Assembly: GCA_025800105.1 (NCBI GenBank)
Contig: JAOXSG010000611.1
Span: forward strand, 1-46,735
Direction: 5' to 3'
Length of the DNA stretch: 46,735 bases
From: Cohaesibacter sp.
GTDB lineage: Bacteria > Pseudomonadota > Alphaproteobacteria > Rhizobiales > Cohaesibacteraceae
In this document: piece by piece, positions 18,330 through 25,690 of the stretch
How positions within the stretch are numbered: the stretch's first letter is position 1
Layout: each line of letters opens with the position of its first letter
Made by a program: the position numbers and the translations under genes
Notes under the pieces: generated by a model
What the model saw: the letters and a program-made list of their open reading frames with translations, nothing else
Database searches by the model: none
What the model was told of the DNA's origin: nothing

Positions 18330-19451
18330 TCAGTTCGTTGAAAGGCAAGTTTTTAACGACTTGATGTTATAGCGGATCAGATCGGCGTAAAGCTGGGGGC
18401 CAGCTTTTTGAGCGCGACCAATTGGATCCAATGCACCGAGTTTTGTTGTGGTATTTTCGACCAGAACAGGCACAATCTTGTCAGAGAATTGTGGTTCGGT
18501 GAACAGACATGTGGCCTTTGTTTTGCTCAGTTTTTCGCGGATTTGCTTTACACGAGCTGCGCCGGGCATAACGCCGGGTTGCAGCATGATGGAGCCAACT
18601 GCTTCCAGCCCAAAGCGCTCTTCCAAATAATGATAGGCATCATGGAAGACAAGAAACGGGCGCTTGCCAAGATTGGCCAAATCTGTTTTGCCCTCTGCAA
18701 TCACCTTGTTCATCTCAGCAATGAAGGCGTCTTTGTTTTTGGTGTAAGTGGCTGCATTGTCCGGGTCGTGCTCGCTTAATTCGTTCGCAATGGCTTTGGC
18801 CATCGCAATGCCATTTTGCGGATCAAGCCAGATGTGATTGTCCATGCGGTCTTTTTCGTGACCATGATCATCATGCTTGTCGTGAGCATGTTCGTCATGT
18901 TTTTTATGGTCATGATCATCATGCTTGTCATGAGCGTGCTCGTCATGTTTTTTGTGATCGTGATCATCATGTTTGTCGTGAGCGTGGTCGTCATGTTTTT
19001 TGTGATCATGATCATCATGCTTATCATGGGCATGCTCGTCATGATGATCATCATGATCCCCATGGCTGTGCTTTTCCCAATCGTTGCCGCTGCGCAAAGG
19101 CAAGCGAATGATGTCTTTGGCGTCCATCAATTCCAGCAGATGGGCTTTTTTCGGCAAGGTTTTGAGCGGGTCGATCAGGAATGTTTCGATATCAGGGCCA
19201 ATCCAGATCACCAGATCGGCTTTTTGCAGAGCTTTGGCTTGAGAGGGGCGAAAATCTGCGCTGTGAGGTGAGGCATTTTGTGGCACCAGCATATGTGCCT
19301 TGCCAACATCGCCCATAATGGCCTGTGTGATGGAATGAACCGGTGCAATGGTGGTTACGACATTGGGGGCCGCAAAGGCATTGCTGGCCATTGCCATGCT
19401 GCCAGCCAGAAGTGTTGCTGCCAATGTGCGGTTTATTTTGCGCGCAGTCAT
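18330..19451 (-). CDS. znuA: Zinc ABC transporter substrate-binding protein
   Basis: Periplasmic zinc-binding component of the ZnuABC uptake system, 373 residues. A signal peptide ends at SNAFA (about residue 28). Expected metal ligands are present: His in APVHS, His in DNHIWLDP, and His in FHDAYHYLEERF, plus a late acidic residue. Between them (residues 128-199) is a very long His/Asp/Lys loop made of about four 16-residue units; the family has such a loop but it is rarely this regular. A palindromic Zur site overlaps the promoter, predicting repression when zinc is plentiful. The permease and ATPase genes are not in the window, so znuA is separated from znuBC or they lie elsewhere. Confidence 0.95.
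   Translation of the reverse strand: MTARKINRTLAATLLAGSMAMASNAFAAPNVVTTIAPVHSITQAIMGDVGKAHMLVPQNASPHSADFRPSQAKALQKADLVIWIGPDIETFLIDPLKTLPKKAHLLELMDAKDIIRLPLRSGNDWEKHSHGDHDDHHDEHAHDKHDDHDHKKHDDHAHDKHDDHDHKKHDEHAHDKHDDHDHKKHDEHAHDKHDDHGHEKDRMDNHIWLDPQNGIAMAKAIANELSEHDPDNAATYTKNKDAFIAEMNKVIAEGKTDLANLGKRPFLVFHDAYHYLEERFGLEAVGSIMLQPGVMPGAARVKQIREKLSKTKATCLFTEPQFSDKIVPVLVENTTTKLGALDPIGRAQKAGPQLYADLIRYNIKSLKTCLSTN
18855..19070 (-). repeat. Tandem 48-base repeats encoding the ZnuA histidine loop
   Basis: In-frame repeats encode units of the form HDKHDDHDHKKHDEHA. Neighbouring units are almost identical in DNA, so copy number is likely to vary between strains. The loop probably captures or buffers zinc at the mouth of the binding site. 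Confidence 0.85.
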
Positions 19452-19470
19452 GAGAATATCCTGAATATGT

Positions 19471-19484
19471 TATGTTATAACATA
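19471..19484. promoter_or_regulatory. Zur box
   Basis: Perfect 14-base palindrome TATGTTATAACATA located 20 bases upstream of the znuA start. It matches the alphaproteobacterial Zur operator core GTTATAAC and sits just downstream of the predicted -10, where bound Zur would block transcription. Confidence 0.85.
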
Positions 19485-19487
19485 TCA

Positions 19488-19515
19488 CTTATGGGAAATC
19501 GGATCTGTTTGTCAA
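19488..19515 (-). promoter_or_regulatory. Predicted znuA promoter
   Basis: On the minus strand TTGACA (19515-19510) is followed after 16 bases by CATAAG (19493-19488), placing the start of transcription within or next to the Zur box. Read by eye. Confidence 0.5.
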
Positions 19516-19677
19516 GACAGTTATCATTTTGTTCGTCTATATTCTGATTGTTGAATATTTATATCGGCCAAATGGCTGATTTCTGCTGTTTTGTCTGCTT
19601 TCTTTGTTTTTTGTTAACCGTCATTGGTCAGAGTGATTGGTTAATTACCTATAATTTTGAAGAAGATTGAGGCTGTG

Positions 19678-21177
19678 ATGCTAAAATTGAAGCGGCGCGA
19701 GGCGCGGGATCACCATGATTTTGAGCAGGTTGATCTGCCGGGCATACAAGGCAATGATCCCACTCAGTCAGGTGATGAAGGCTCTGCACAGAGACCTTGC
19801 ATGGATGAGGGCCTGTTTCGCACTGTTGTTCATGATCTCAATGGCCTTGGTCTGGAATTGGCTGATGTGGCGGGGCAGATTGAGCAGTTAAGCGGCGAGA
19901 CCACTATGGTTTTCGATTCTTTTTCGCAGTTAAAAAGCTCTGCCGGTATGGTGCAAGAATCCAATGATCGGATCCATGCCGCGGCCACTGCCTCCTATCA
20001 AGTGGCCGAGCAGACATCAGTTGATATGGCGCGCAGCCGTGAAATGGTTGAGACGACCAATGCCAAAATTGCTGATTTGATGCAGGCGGTGGGTGGTATC
20101 AGCACTCAGTTGCAAGGTTTGCAAGAGGCCTTTGGGTCTGTGCGCGATGTGGCGGGGGCTATTGATGCCATTGCCCGCCAGACCAATTTGCTGGCGCTCA
20201 ACGCCACTATAGAAGCGGCCCGTGCGGGTGAGGCGGGCAAAGGTTTTGCGGTTGTGGCCAGTGAAGTCAAGCAATTGGCCGCGCAAACCAGCAAGGCAAC
20301 CGAGACCATCGGTGAGACCTTGTCTGATTTGGACAAAGAGGCGGACTTGCTGATTGAGTTAAGCGTGCAAGCCACAGGTGCCATGAGCGATGTTGAGAAC
20401 AGTTCCAGTTCCATGCATGACGTTTTGCAAGCTCTGGATGGAGCCTTTGAGACCATTCGTCAATCTTCGCAGGATATTGAAAGCGGGGTTGCAGAAAATA
20501 ATCAGTCTCTGCGTTCGCTTGTCGGGGATGTCAATGCGGTGCATGGGGCTTTTGAAAGCAATCAAAGTGGGTTGACCTCTGCCTCAAGCCGAATGGTTTC
20601 TGCTGCCAAGTTATCGGATAAATTGGTTGCGACATCCTCTGTTGGCGGACTTGAGACAGAGAATACCTTTTTCATTGAGACGGTGCAAAAGCTGGCTCAA
20701 CAGATATCCGACGCTTTTGAAGCGGAAGTGAATGCCGGTCGGATCAGCGAACAGGATTTGTTTGATCAGAGCTATCAACCCATTGATGGCACTAATCCGC
20801 CGCAAATGATGGCGCCTTTCACCTCTATGACAGATCGAGTGATGCCTGATATTCAGGAGCCGATTGTGGCAGAGCATGACGCCATTGCCTTTGTGGCGGC
20901 GGTTGATAAAAACGGTTATTTGCCAACTCATAACAAGGTTTTTTCCAAACCTCAGGGCAAAGACCCGGTTTGGAATGCTGCCAATTGCCGCAATCGTCGT
21001 ATTTTTGATGATCGGGTTGGGCTGGCTGCCGGGCAAAGCCGGGAAAAGTTCCTGCTGCAAACTTATCGCCGCGATATGGGCGGGGGCAAATTTGTGCTGA
21101 TGAAGGATCTATCAGCCCCTATCTATGTGAAAGGTCGTCATTGGGGTGGGGTGCGTATGGGCTATAAAGCGGGTTGA
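19678..21177 (+). CDS. Soluble methyl-accepting chemotaxis protein with C-terminal sensor domain
   Basis: Cytoplasmic chemoreceptor of 499 residues with no transmembrane segment. The signalling coiled coil occupies about residues 40-325 with the canonical tip [19 protein letters not shown]. The C-terminal 150 residues form a compact domain with the signature [29 protein letters not shown] and [17 protein letters not shown]. This domain recurs at the C-terminus of many alphaproteobacterial receptors and is probably a PAS/Cache-like sensor. The order is therefore signalling part first, sensor last. The start at 19678 has TTGAGG upstream; a TTG seven codons earlier is less likely. No pentapeptide tether for methylation enzymes is seen at the end. 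Ligand unknown. Confidence 0.9.
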   Translation: MLKLKRREARDHHDFEQVDLPGIQGNDPTQSGDEGSAQRPCMDEGLFRTVVHDLNGLGLELADVAGQIEQLSGETTMVFDSFSQLKSSAGMVQESNDRIHAAATASYQVAEQTSVDMARSREMVETTNAKIADLMQAVGGISTQLQGLQEAFGSVRDVAGAIDAIARQTNLLALNATIEAARAGEAGKGFAVVASEVKQLAAQTSKATETIGETLSDLDKEADLLIELSVQATGAMSDVENSSSSMHDVLQALDGAFETIRQSSQDIESGVAENNQSLRSLVGDVNAVHGAFESNQSGLTSASSRMVSAAKLSDKLVATSSVGGLETENTFFIETVQKLAQQISDAFEAEVNAGRISEQDLFDQSYQPIDGTNPPQMMAPFTSMTDRVMPDIQEPIVAEHDAIAFVAAVDKNGYLPTHNKVFSKPQGKDPVWNAANCRNRRIFDDRVGLAAGQSREKFLLQTYRRDMGGGKFVLMKDLSAPIYVKGRHWGGVRMGYKAG

Positions 21178-21221
21178 TTTTTGTTTCTTTTTTTCTCTCA
21201 CGGCTGCGCCATTGAACATGT

Positions 21222-21315
21222 CTTCACGCTATTCCTGATCTAACGATCAGGGCTCCAGACGGGGCGCTTCGCGCTTGCCTATCGGCCGTCAGAAAAGGAA
21301 GGATTTCCTTTTCTG
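21222..21315 (-). repeat. Structured module C (inverted copy)
   Basis: Read on the minus strand: stem CAGAAAAGGAA / TTCCTTTTCTG (11 pairs), mini-hairpin GCC-GATA-GGC, hairpin GCGC-GAA-GCGC, hairpin CCTGATC-GTTA-GATCAGG, then GAATAGC. About 22 extra bases separate this end from the outer repeat AGCCGTGAGAG, as if an insertion had occurred. Confidence 0.75.
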
Positions 21316-21354
21316 GGTTCTTGTGCCTATTGAAATTTTTGAGGGAAAAGAATT

Positions 21355-21453
21355 CGGCGGAAAAATAGGTTTCCGCCGGGAGCCGCTAGGCGACCGAACC
21401 GAATGGTTCGCACTCCCGTAGGCCCTGATCGTTAGATCAGGATTAGCCGTGAG
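21355..21453 (+). repeat. Structured module A
   Basis: Stem CGGCGGAAA / TTTCCGCCG (9 pairs), mini-hairpin GCC-GCTA-GGC, hairpin CGAACC-GAAT-GGTTCG, hairpin CCTGATC-GTTA-GATCAGG, end AGCCGTGAG. GGGAG (21378-21382) can also pair with CTCCC (21413-21417) to enclose the middle two hairpins. Confidence 0.8.
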
Positions 21454-21464
21454 GGGAATGGTTT

Positions 21465-21562
21465 CGGAGAAAGCAATCACGCTTTCTCCGGGAACCGATA
21501 GGTGACCGGGGCTAACGCCCCGCGCCCTCGCAGGCCCGGCCAAAGGCCGGAATAGCCGTGAG
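21465..21562 (+). repeat. Structured module B
   Basis: Stem CGGAGAAAGC / GCTTTCTCCG (10 pairs), mini-hairpin ACC-GATA-GGT, hairpin CGGGGC-TAAC-GCCCCG, hairpin CCGGCC-AAA-GGCCGG, end AGCCGTGAG. It aligns with module A base for base in the linkers while the stems differ in compensated fashion. Confidence 0.8.
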
Positions 21563-21573
21563 AGAAAAACAGC

Positions 21574-22719
21574 TTAAATACTCTCTTCCAGCAATTTGGT
21601 TGCGACCTCTAATGTGACGGGTAAGGGGTTGCCGCCGCAGCTTGGGTCTTCTATGGCCATGGCCGCGAGATCTGGGATGCGGTCTTTGGTGACACCCAGC
21701 TCGGATAGTTTTTTCGGCACGCCCAGCTCTTCTGACAGGTTCATCAAAGCGGCAAAGAAGCCATCAAAGCCGCCTTCGATATTGAGATAACGGGCCAAAG
21801 CCTCGATGCGTCCTTCAATAGCGGGGCGGTTATAGGTGAGCACCGCTGGCATAACCACCGCATTGGTCATGCCGTGATGGGTGTTAAAGACTGCGCCGAT
21901 TGGGTGGGAGAGGGCGTGCATGGCACCAAGGCCTTTTTGGAAGGCGGTTGCGCCCATAGCGGCAGAGGCCATCATATGGCCGCGGGCCTCAATGTCATTG
22001 GGGTCTTTGGCAACTTTTGGTAAATTCTCCCACGCAAGGCGCATGCCTTCCAGCGCAATGCCTTGGCTCATTGGGTGATAATGCGGGGAGCTATAGGCTT
22101 CCAGGGAATGGATGAAGGCATCCATGCCGGTGCCAACGGTGATCATTTGTGGCATGCCGACGGTTAGCTCAGGATCGCAAATTACCACGCTTGGCAGCAT
22201 TTTGGGATGGAAAATAATCTTTTTGACATGAGATTGAGAGTTGGTGAGCACGCCTGCGCGGCCCACTTCCGAGCCTGTGCCCGCTGTGGTGGGAATGGCA
22301 ATATTGGGGTAGATGGCATCAGCATCGGCCCGTGTCCACCAATCGCCAATGTCTTCAAAATCCCAGATGGGGCGAGTTTGATCGGCTTGAAATGCAATCA
22401 GCTTGGCAAGGTCCAGACCAGAGCCACCACCAAAGGCAATGACGCCATCATGGTTGCCCTCTTTAAAGGCCTTTACGCCTGCTTCGAGATTTTTCTCGGT
22501 TGGGTTGGGGTCAACATCGGCAAAAAGCCCACGGCCCAGCCCTGCCTCTTCCATCAGATCAAGGGTAGAGAGAGTGATCGGCAGATTGGCCAGCCCCTTG
22601 TCGGTGACCAACAAAGGCTTTTTCATGCCAGCGGCAGCGCAGGCTTCGCCGATTTCTTTAATACGGCCAGCGCCGAAACGGATGGGTGTGGGATAGCCCC
22701 AATTCGCAGTCAGTGTCAT
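21574..22719 (-). CDS. Iron-containing alcohol dehydrogenase
   Basis: Group III (metal-dependent) alcohol dehydrogenase of 381 residues, oxidising an alcohol with NAD(P). The nucleotide-binding GGGSGLDLAK and the metal ligands in GMDAFIHSLEAY and in MHALSHPIGAVFNTHHG are intact. It is the last gene of the leftward catabolic operon, four bases after the aldehyde dehydrogenase stop. That pairing suggests it makes the aldehyde which the neighbour then oxidises. In the proposed pathway the substrate would be a gamma-glutamylated amino alcohol; that is inference from context. Confidence 0.93.
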   Translation of the reverse strand: MTLTANWGYPTPIRFGAGRIKEIGEACAAAGMKKPLLVTDKGLANLPITLSTLDLMEEAGLGRGLFADVDPNPTEKNLEAGVKAFKEGNHDGVIAFGGGSGLDLAKLIAFQADQTRPIWDFEDIGDWWTRADADAIYPNIAIPTTAGTGSEVGRAGVLTNSQSHVKKIIFHPKMLPSVVICDPELTVGMPQMITVGTGMDAFIHSLEAYSSPHYHPMSQGIALEGMRLAWENLPKVAKDPNDIEARGHMMASAAMGATAFQKGLGAMHALSHPIGAVFNTHHGMTNAVVMPAVLTYNRPAIEGRIEALARYLNIEGGFDGFFAALMNLSEELGVPKKLSELGVTKDRIPDLAAMAIEDPSCGGNPLPVTLEVATKLLEESI

Positions 22720-22723
22720 GGCT

Positions 22724-24121
22724 TTATGCCTTCTTCAAATGATAGGATTTTGGACGGGTCAGGTTTTGGTAGCCAATGACGGAGAGTGCACCGCCCCGTC
22801 CGGTATTTTTGCAGCCGGTCCAGCACAGAGCCGGATCCAGATAGTCGGCCCGATTCATGAAAATGGTGCCGGTCTCGATTTGTGCGCCAATGTTGGCCGC
22901 GCGCTCAGGGTCTTGTGTCCAAAGGGAGGCTGTGAGGCCAAATTCGCTGTCATTCATCAGGGCAATGGCTTCTTCATCGCTCTCGACTTTCATGATGCCA
23001 ACAACAGGGCCGAAGCTTTCATCGCGCATGACGCGCATGTCATGGGTGACATCGACCAGAATTTGCGGCATCAGATAGGCGCCGCCATCATCTTGCGGGA
23101 AGAGAGCGGGATCAATGAGTGCCTTTGCGCCCGCCTCGATTGCCTCGCTTGTTTGCGCCCGCACTTCATCGGCAAAGCGTTTGTGGGCCATGGGACCAAG
23201 GGTGGTTTCTGTATCCAGCGGATTGCCAAGCTTATAGCTTGAGACGATTTTGACGGCTTTTTCGACAAATTCGTCATATTTGGAGGCATGAACATAAATG
23301 CGTTCAATGCCACAGCAACATTGGCCGGAATTGAACATGGCTCCGTCAATCAGGGTATCGACGGCTGCGTCGATATCGGCATCATCCATGACATAGCCCG
23401 GATCTTTGCCGCCCAGCTCCAGCCCGACGCCGGTAAAGGTGCCTGCTGCTGCCTGCTCAATGGCCTTACCGCCGCCAACAGAGCCAGTGAAATTGACAAA
23501 GCCAAAGCTTTTTTGCGCAATCAATTCGGACGTCGTGGCATGATCGAGAAAGACATTTTCAAAGACATCTTTTGGCACACCTGCTTCCTGAAACGCTTGT
23601 GCCATGCGCTCGCCCACCAAAAGGGTTTGGGTGGAATGTTTGAGCATCACTGTATTGCCAGCGATCAAGGCAGGGGCCACTGTGTTGATGGCGGTCATGT
23701 AAGGATAATTCCATGGGGCAATGACCAGCACCAGACCGTGGGCTTCTTTAACAATGCGGCGCTCAAAGGCATCGCTTTCTTCCACGATGATGGGCTTGAG
23801 GCTTTCCTCAGCAATTGTTGCCATATGAGAGGCGCGCTCGTTAAAGCCACCAAATTCGCCGCCATAGCGGACCGGGCGGCCCATCATTTTTGCCAATTCC
23901 GGCACAATGTCGTCATTTTGCTCGCCAATTTTGGCAACGCCAGCCATGACCAGATCAATGCGCTCTTTTAATGGGCGAGCGGCCCATGCTTTTTGCGCTT
24001 TGGTCAGGCGTAAGACGCTTGCTTTGGCCTCGTCCAGTGTCAGGGTTGGGCGTTCTGCAAAGACGCTCCCGTCAATGGGAGAGATACAGTGAAGGCTCTT
24101 GCTCATGCTTTGGCTCATCAT
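22724..24121 (-). CDS. NAD(P)-dependent aldehyde dehydrogenase
   Basis: Aldehyde dehydrogenase superfamily member of 465 residues. The active-site Glu lies in LELGGKDPGYV and the catalytic Cys in FNSGQCCCGIER (three Cys in a row, the middle one at the usual position); the oxyanion Asn is in APWNYPY. No signal peptide. The first two codons are both ATG and neither has a strong ribosome site. It lies between the glutamine-synthetase-like gene and the alcohol dehydrogenase gene. The likely job is oxidation of an amino-aldehyde or its gamma-glutamyl derivative to the acid. Confidence 0.93.
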   Translation of the reverse strand: MMSQSMSKSLHCISPIDGSVFAERPTLTLDEAKASVLRLTKAQKAWAARPLKERIDLVMAGVAKIGEQNDDIVPELAKMMGRPVRYGGEFGGFNERASHMATIAEESLKPIIVEESDAFERRIVKEAHGLVLVIAPWNYPYMTAINTVAPALIAGNTVMLKHSTQTLLVGERMAQAFQEAGVPKDVFENVFLDHATTSELIAQKSFGFVNFTGSVGGGKAIEQAAAGTFTGVGLELGGKDPGYVMDDADIDAAVDTLIDGAMFNSGQCCCGIERIYVHASKYDEFVEKAVKIVSSYKLGNPLDTETTLGPMAHKRFADEVRAQTSEAIEAGAKALIDPALFPQDDGGAYLMPQILVDVTHDMRVMRDESFGPVVGIMKVESDEEAIALMNDSEFGLTASLWTQDPERAANIGAQIETGTIFMNRADYLDPALCWTGCKNTGRGGALSVIGYQNLTRPKSYHLKKA

Positions 24122-24194
24122 TTGCGGTTGTGATAGGTGAATTGTTCAAACTGGACTTTTGATACAAGTCTCAGATGTGTTTGTTGGTGTACGA

Positions 24195-25565
24195 TCAGGC
24201 GCGTTCAAAGCCACGTGCGACTTCCCAATCGGTGACCTGTCTGTCAAAAATTTCCTGTTCCCAGCTGGCGCAGCGCACATAATGGTCGATCACATCATCG
24301 CCCATGGCTTTGCGCAGCATTTGGGAGTTGTTTAGCACGTTTGTTGCCGCGCGCAAGGTGGCGGGAATGGAGCGCGCATCCGTTGCGGCATATGCATCGC
24401 CAGAGAATTCCGGCTCCAGCTTGCGCTTGTTCTCGATGCCATCAATACCAGCGGCCAACAGCGCGGCCATGGCCAGATAGGGGTTGAGGTCCGAGCCACC
24501 CACGCGGCATTCTACTCGCACGCCCTTTGTGCCATCGCCACAAATACGATAGCCAGCGGTGCGGTTATCCTTGGACCAAATGGCCTTGGTAGGCGCAAAG
24601 GTGCCTTCGGCAAAGCGTTTGTAGGAATTGATGTAAGGGGCAAGGAAATAGGTGATGTCAGAGGCATGATGCAGCAGGCCTGCCAGATAGTGCTCCATCA
24701 ATTCCGACATGCCATATTTGCGGCTTTCATCATAAAAGAGTGGCTCTGTACCATCGACCGACCAAAGGGATTGATGCACATGGGAGGAAGAGCCTGCGGC
24801 CTCTCCGCTCCATTTGGCAAGGAAGGTCAGGGCGCGCCCTTTGGCCCAGGCAATTTCCTTACAGGCATTTTTGACAAAGGCATGATTGTCGCCCGTGGTT
24901 AGCGCATCGGCATATTTGACATTGATCTCTTCCTGTCCGGCGCTGGCCTCACCCTTGGAGCATTCCACCTCGATGCCTGCATCATGAAGGCCATTGCGAA
25001 TGGCGCGCATGACGCTTTCTTCCTTGGTGGTTTGGAAGATGTGATAATCCTCGTTATATTTTCCCCATGTTTTCAGGCCGTGATAGCCGCTGTCATGGGC
25101 CTCTTCAAAGCTTTGTTCAAACAGGAAAAATTCCAGCTCGGTGGCCATGAAGGCGCTCATGCCAAGATCATTGAGGCGCTTGATCTGGGCTTGTAACACA
25201 GCACGCGGAGAATGGGGGACAGGCTGGTGGGTGTGATGGTCCAGCACATCGCACATGACAAAGGCGGTTTTTTCCAGCCATGGGACAAGGCGGATGCTGT
25301 CAAGATCGGGCTTCATGACATAATCGCCATAGCCAGCTTCCCAACTGGTGGATTTATAACCGTCGACGGTTTCCATTTCCATGTCGGTGGCCAGCAGATA
25401 ATTGCAGCTATGGGTTTCCTCATAAGCGCTTTTGCAGAAATAGGCAGCATGAAAGCGCTTGCCCATCAGGCGGCCTTGCATATCGACCTGACAGGCCAGA
25501 ACGGTGTCAATCTCGCCGCTTTGGGTCAGCGCGTTGAGTTGATCAAAAGACAAGGTACCGGGCAT
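24195..25565 (-). CDS. Glutamine synthetase family ligase (gamma-glutamylamine synthetase type)
   Basis: Protein of 456 residues with the glutamine synthetase fold: beta-Grasp part (1-110), then a catalytic domain with ATELEFFLFE, GEASAGQEEINVKYADAL, GSSSHVHQSLW and the Arg-rich CRVGGSDLNPYLAMAA. The residue pattern and the catabolic neighbours point to the group that joins glutamate to amines (PuuA, GlnA3/GlnA4, IpuC) rather than to ammonia assimilation. GGAG upstream of the ATG at 25565 supports the start. The amine is unknown; the adjacent alcohol and aldehyde dehydrogenases favour an amino alcohol such as ethanolamine. Confidence 0.88.
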   Translation of the reverse strand: MPGTLSFDQLNALTQSGEIDTVLACQVDMQGRLMGKRFHAAYFCKSAYEETHSCNYLLATDMEMETVDGYKSTSWEAGYGDYVMKPDLDSIRLVPWLEKTAFVMCDVLDHHTHQPVPHSPRAVLQAQIKRLNDLGMSAFMATELEFFLFEQSFEEAHDSGYHGLKTWGKYNEDYHIFQTTKEESVMRAIRNGLHDAGIEVECSKGEASAGQEEINVKYADALTTGDNHAFVKNACKEIAWAKGRALTFLAKWSGEAAGSSSHVHQSLWSVDGTEPLFYDESRKYGMSELMEHYLAGLLHHASDITYFLAPYINSYKRFAEGTFAPTKAIWSKDNRTAGYRICGDGTKGVRVECRVGGSDLNPYLAMAALLAAGIDGIENKRKLEPEFSGDAYAATDARSIPATLRAATNVLNNSQMLRKAMGDDVIDHYVRCASWEQEIFDRQVTDWEVARGFERA

Positions 25566-25647
25566 GGTGGCAATTCTCCGTCTGTGGTCGGGTGACCGGA
25601 TAGTGTGATGGAACGGCTTTTTGGCGCTTCGTTTCTTTATAGGTTGT

Positions 25648-25667
25648 CACCCCGCCCAAGCGGGATG
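25648..25667. repeat. Intercistronic GC hairpin between dctP and the glutamine-synthetase-like gene
   Basis: CACCCCGC-CCAA-GCGGGATG forms an eight-pair stem (one G-U). It lies in the 125-base gap within the operon. On the coding strand there is no T-run, so it more likely stabilises or processes the mRNA than terminates it. The CCCGC/GCGGG core is like the short palindromes scattered through many alphaproteobacterial genomes. Confidence 0.55.
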
Positions 25668-25690
25668 ATTTTGTTCTGTGGGGCAGCTTA

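Larger units (their letters stand above)
21190..21569. repeat. Cluster of three structured palindromic modules between convergent genes
   Basis: The 396-base gap between a chemoreceptor gene and an alcohol dehydrogenase gene is filled by nested hairpins. A perfect 16-base inverted repeat bounds it (TTTTTCTCTCACGGCT at 21190-21205 and its complement at 21554-21569). Inside are three related modules: two direct (21355-21453, 21465-21562) and one inverted (21222-21315). Each has the same order of a long hairpin, a 3-base-pair hairpin with a G-A/C-T-A tetraloop, a short hairpin, a third hairpin, and the end sequence TAGCCGTGAG or a variant. It is probably an intergenic mosaic repeat (RIME/BIME-like) or a structured RNA; it codes for no protein I can support. 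Confidence 0.85.

Noticed and set aside
21190-21569. Ordinary bidirectional terminator between convergent genes
   Set aside because: A terminator would need one hairpin; here there are at least twelve in three homologous modules, with conserved linkers and no T-run after the stems.
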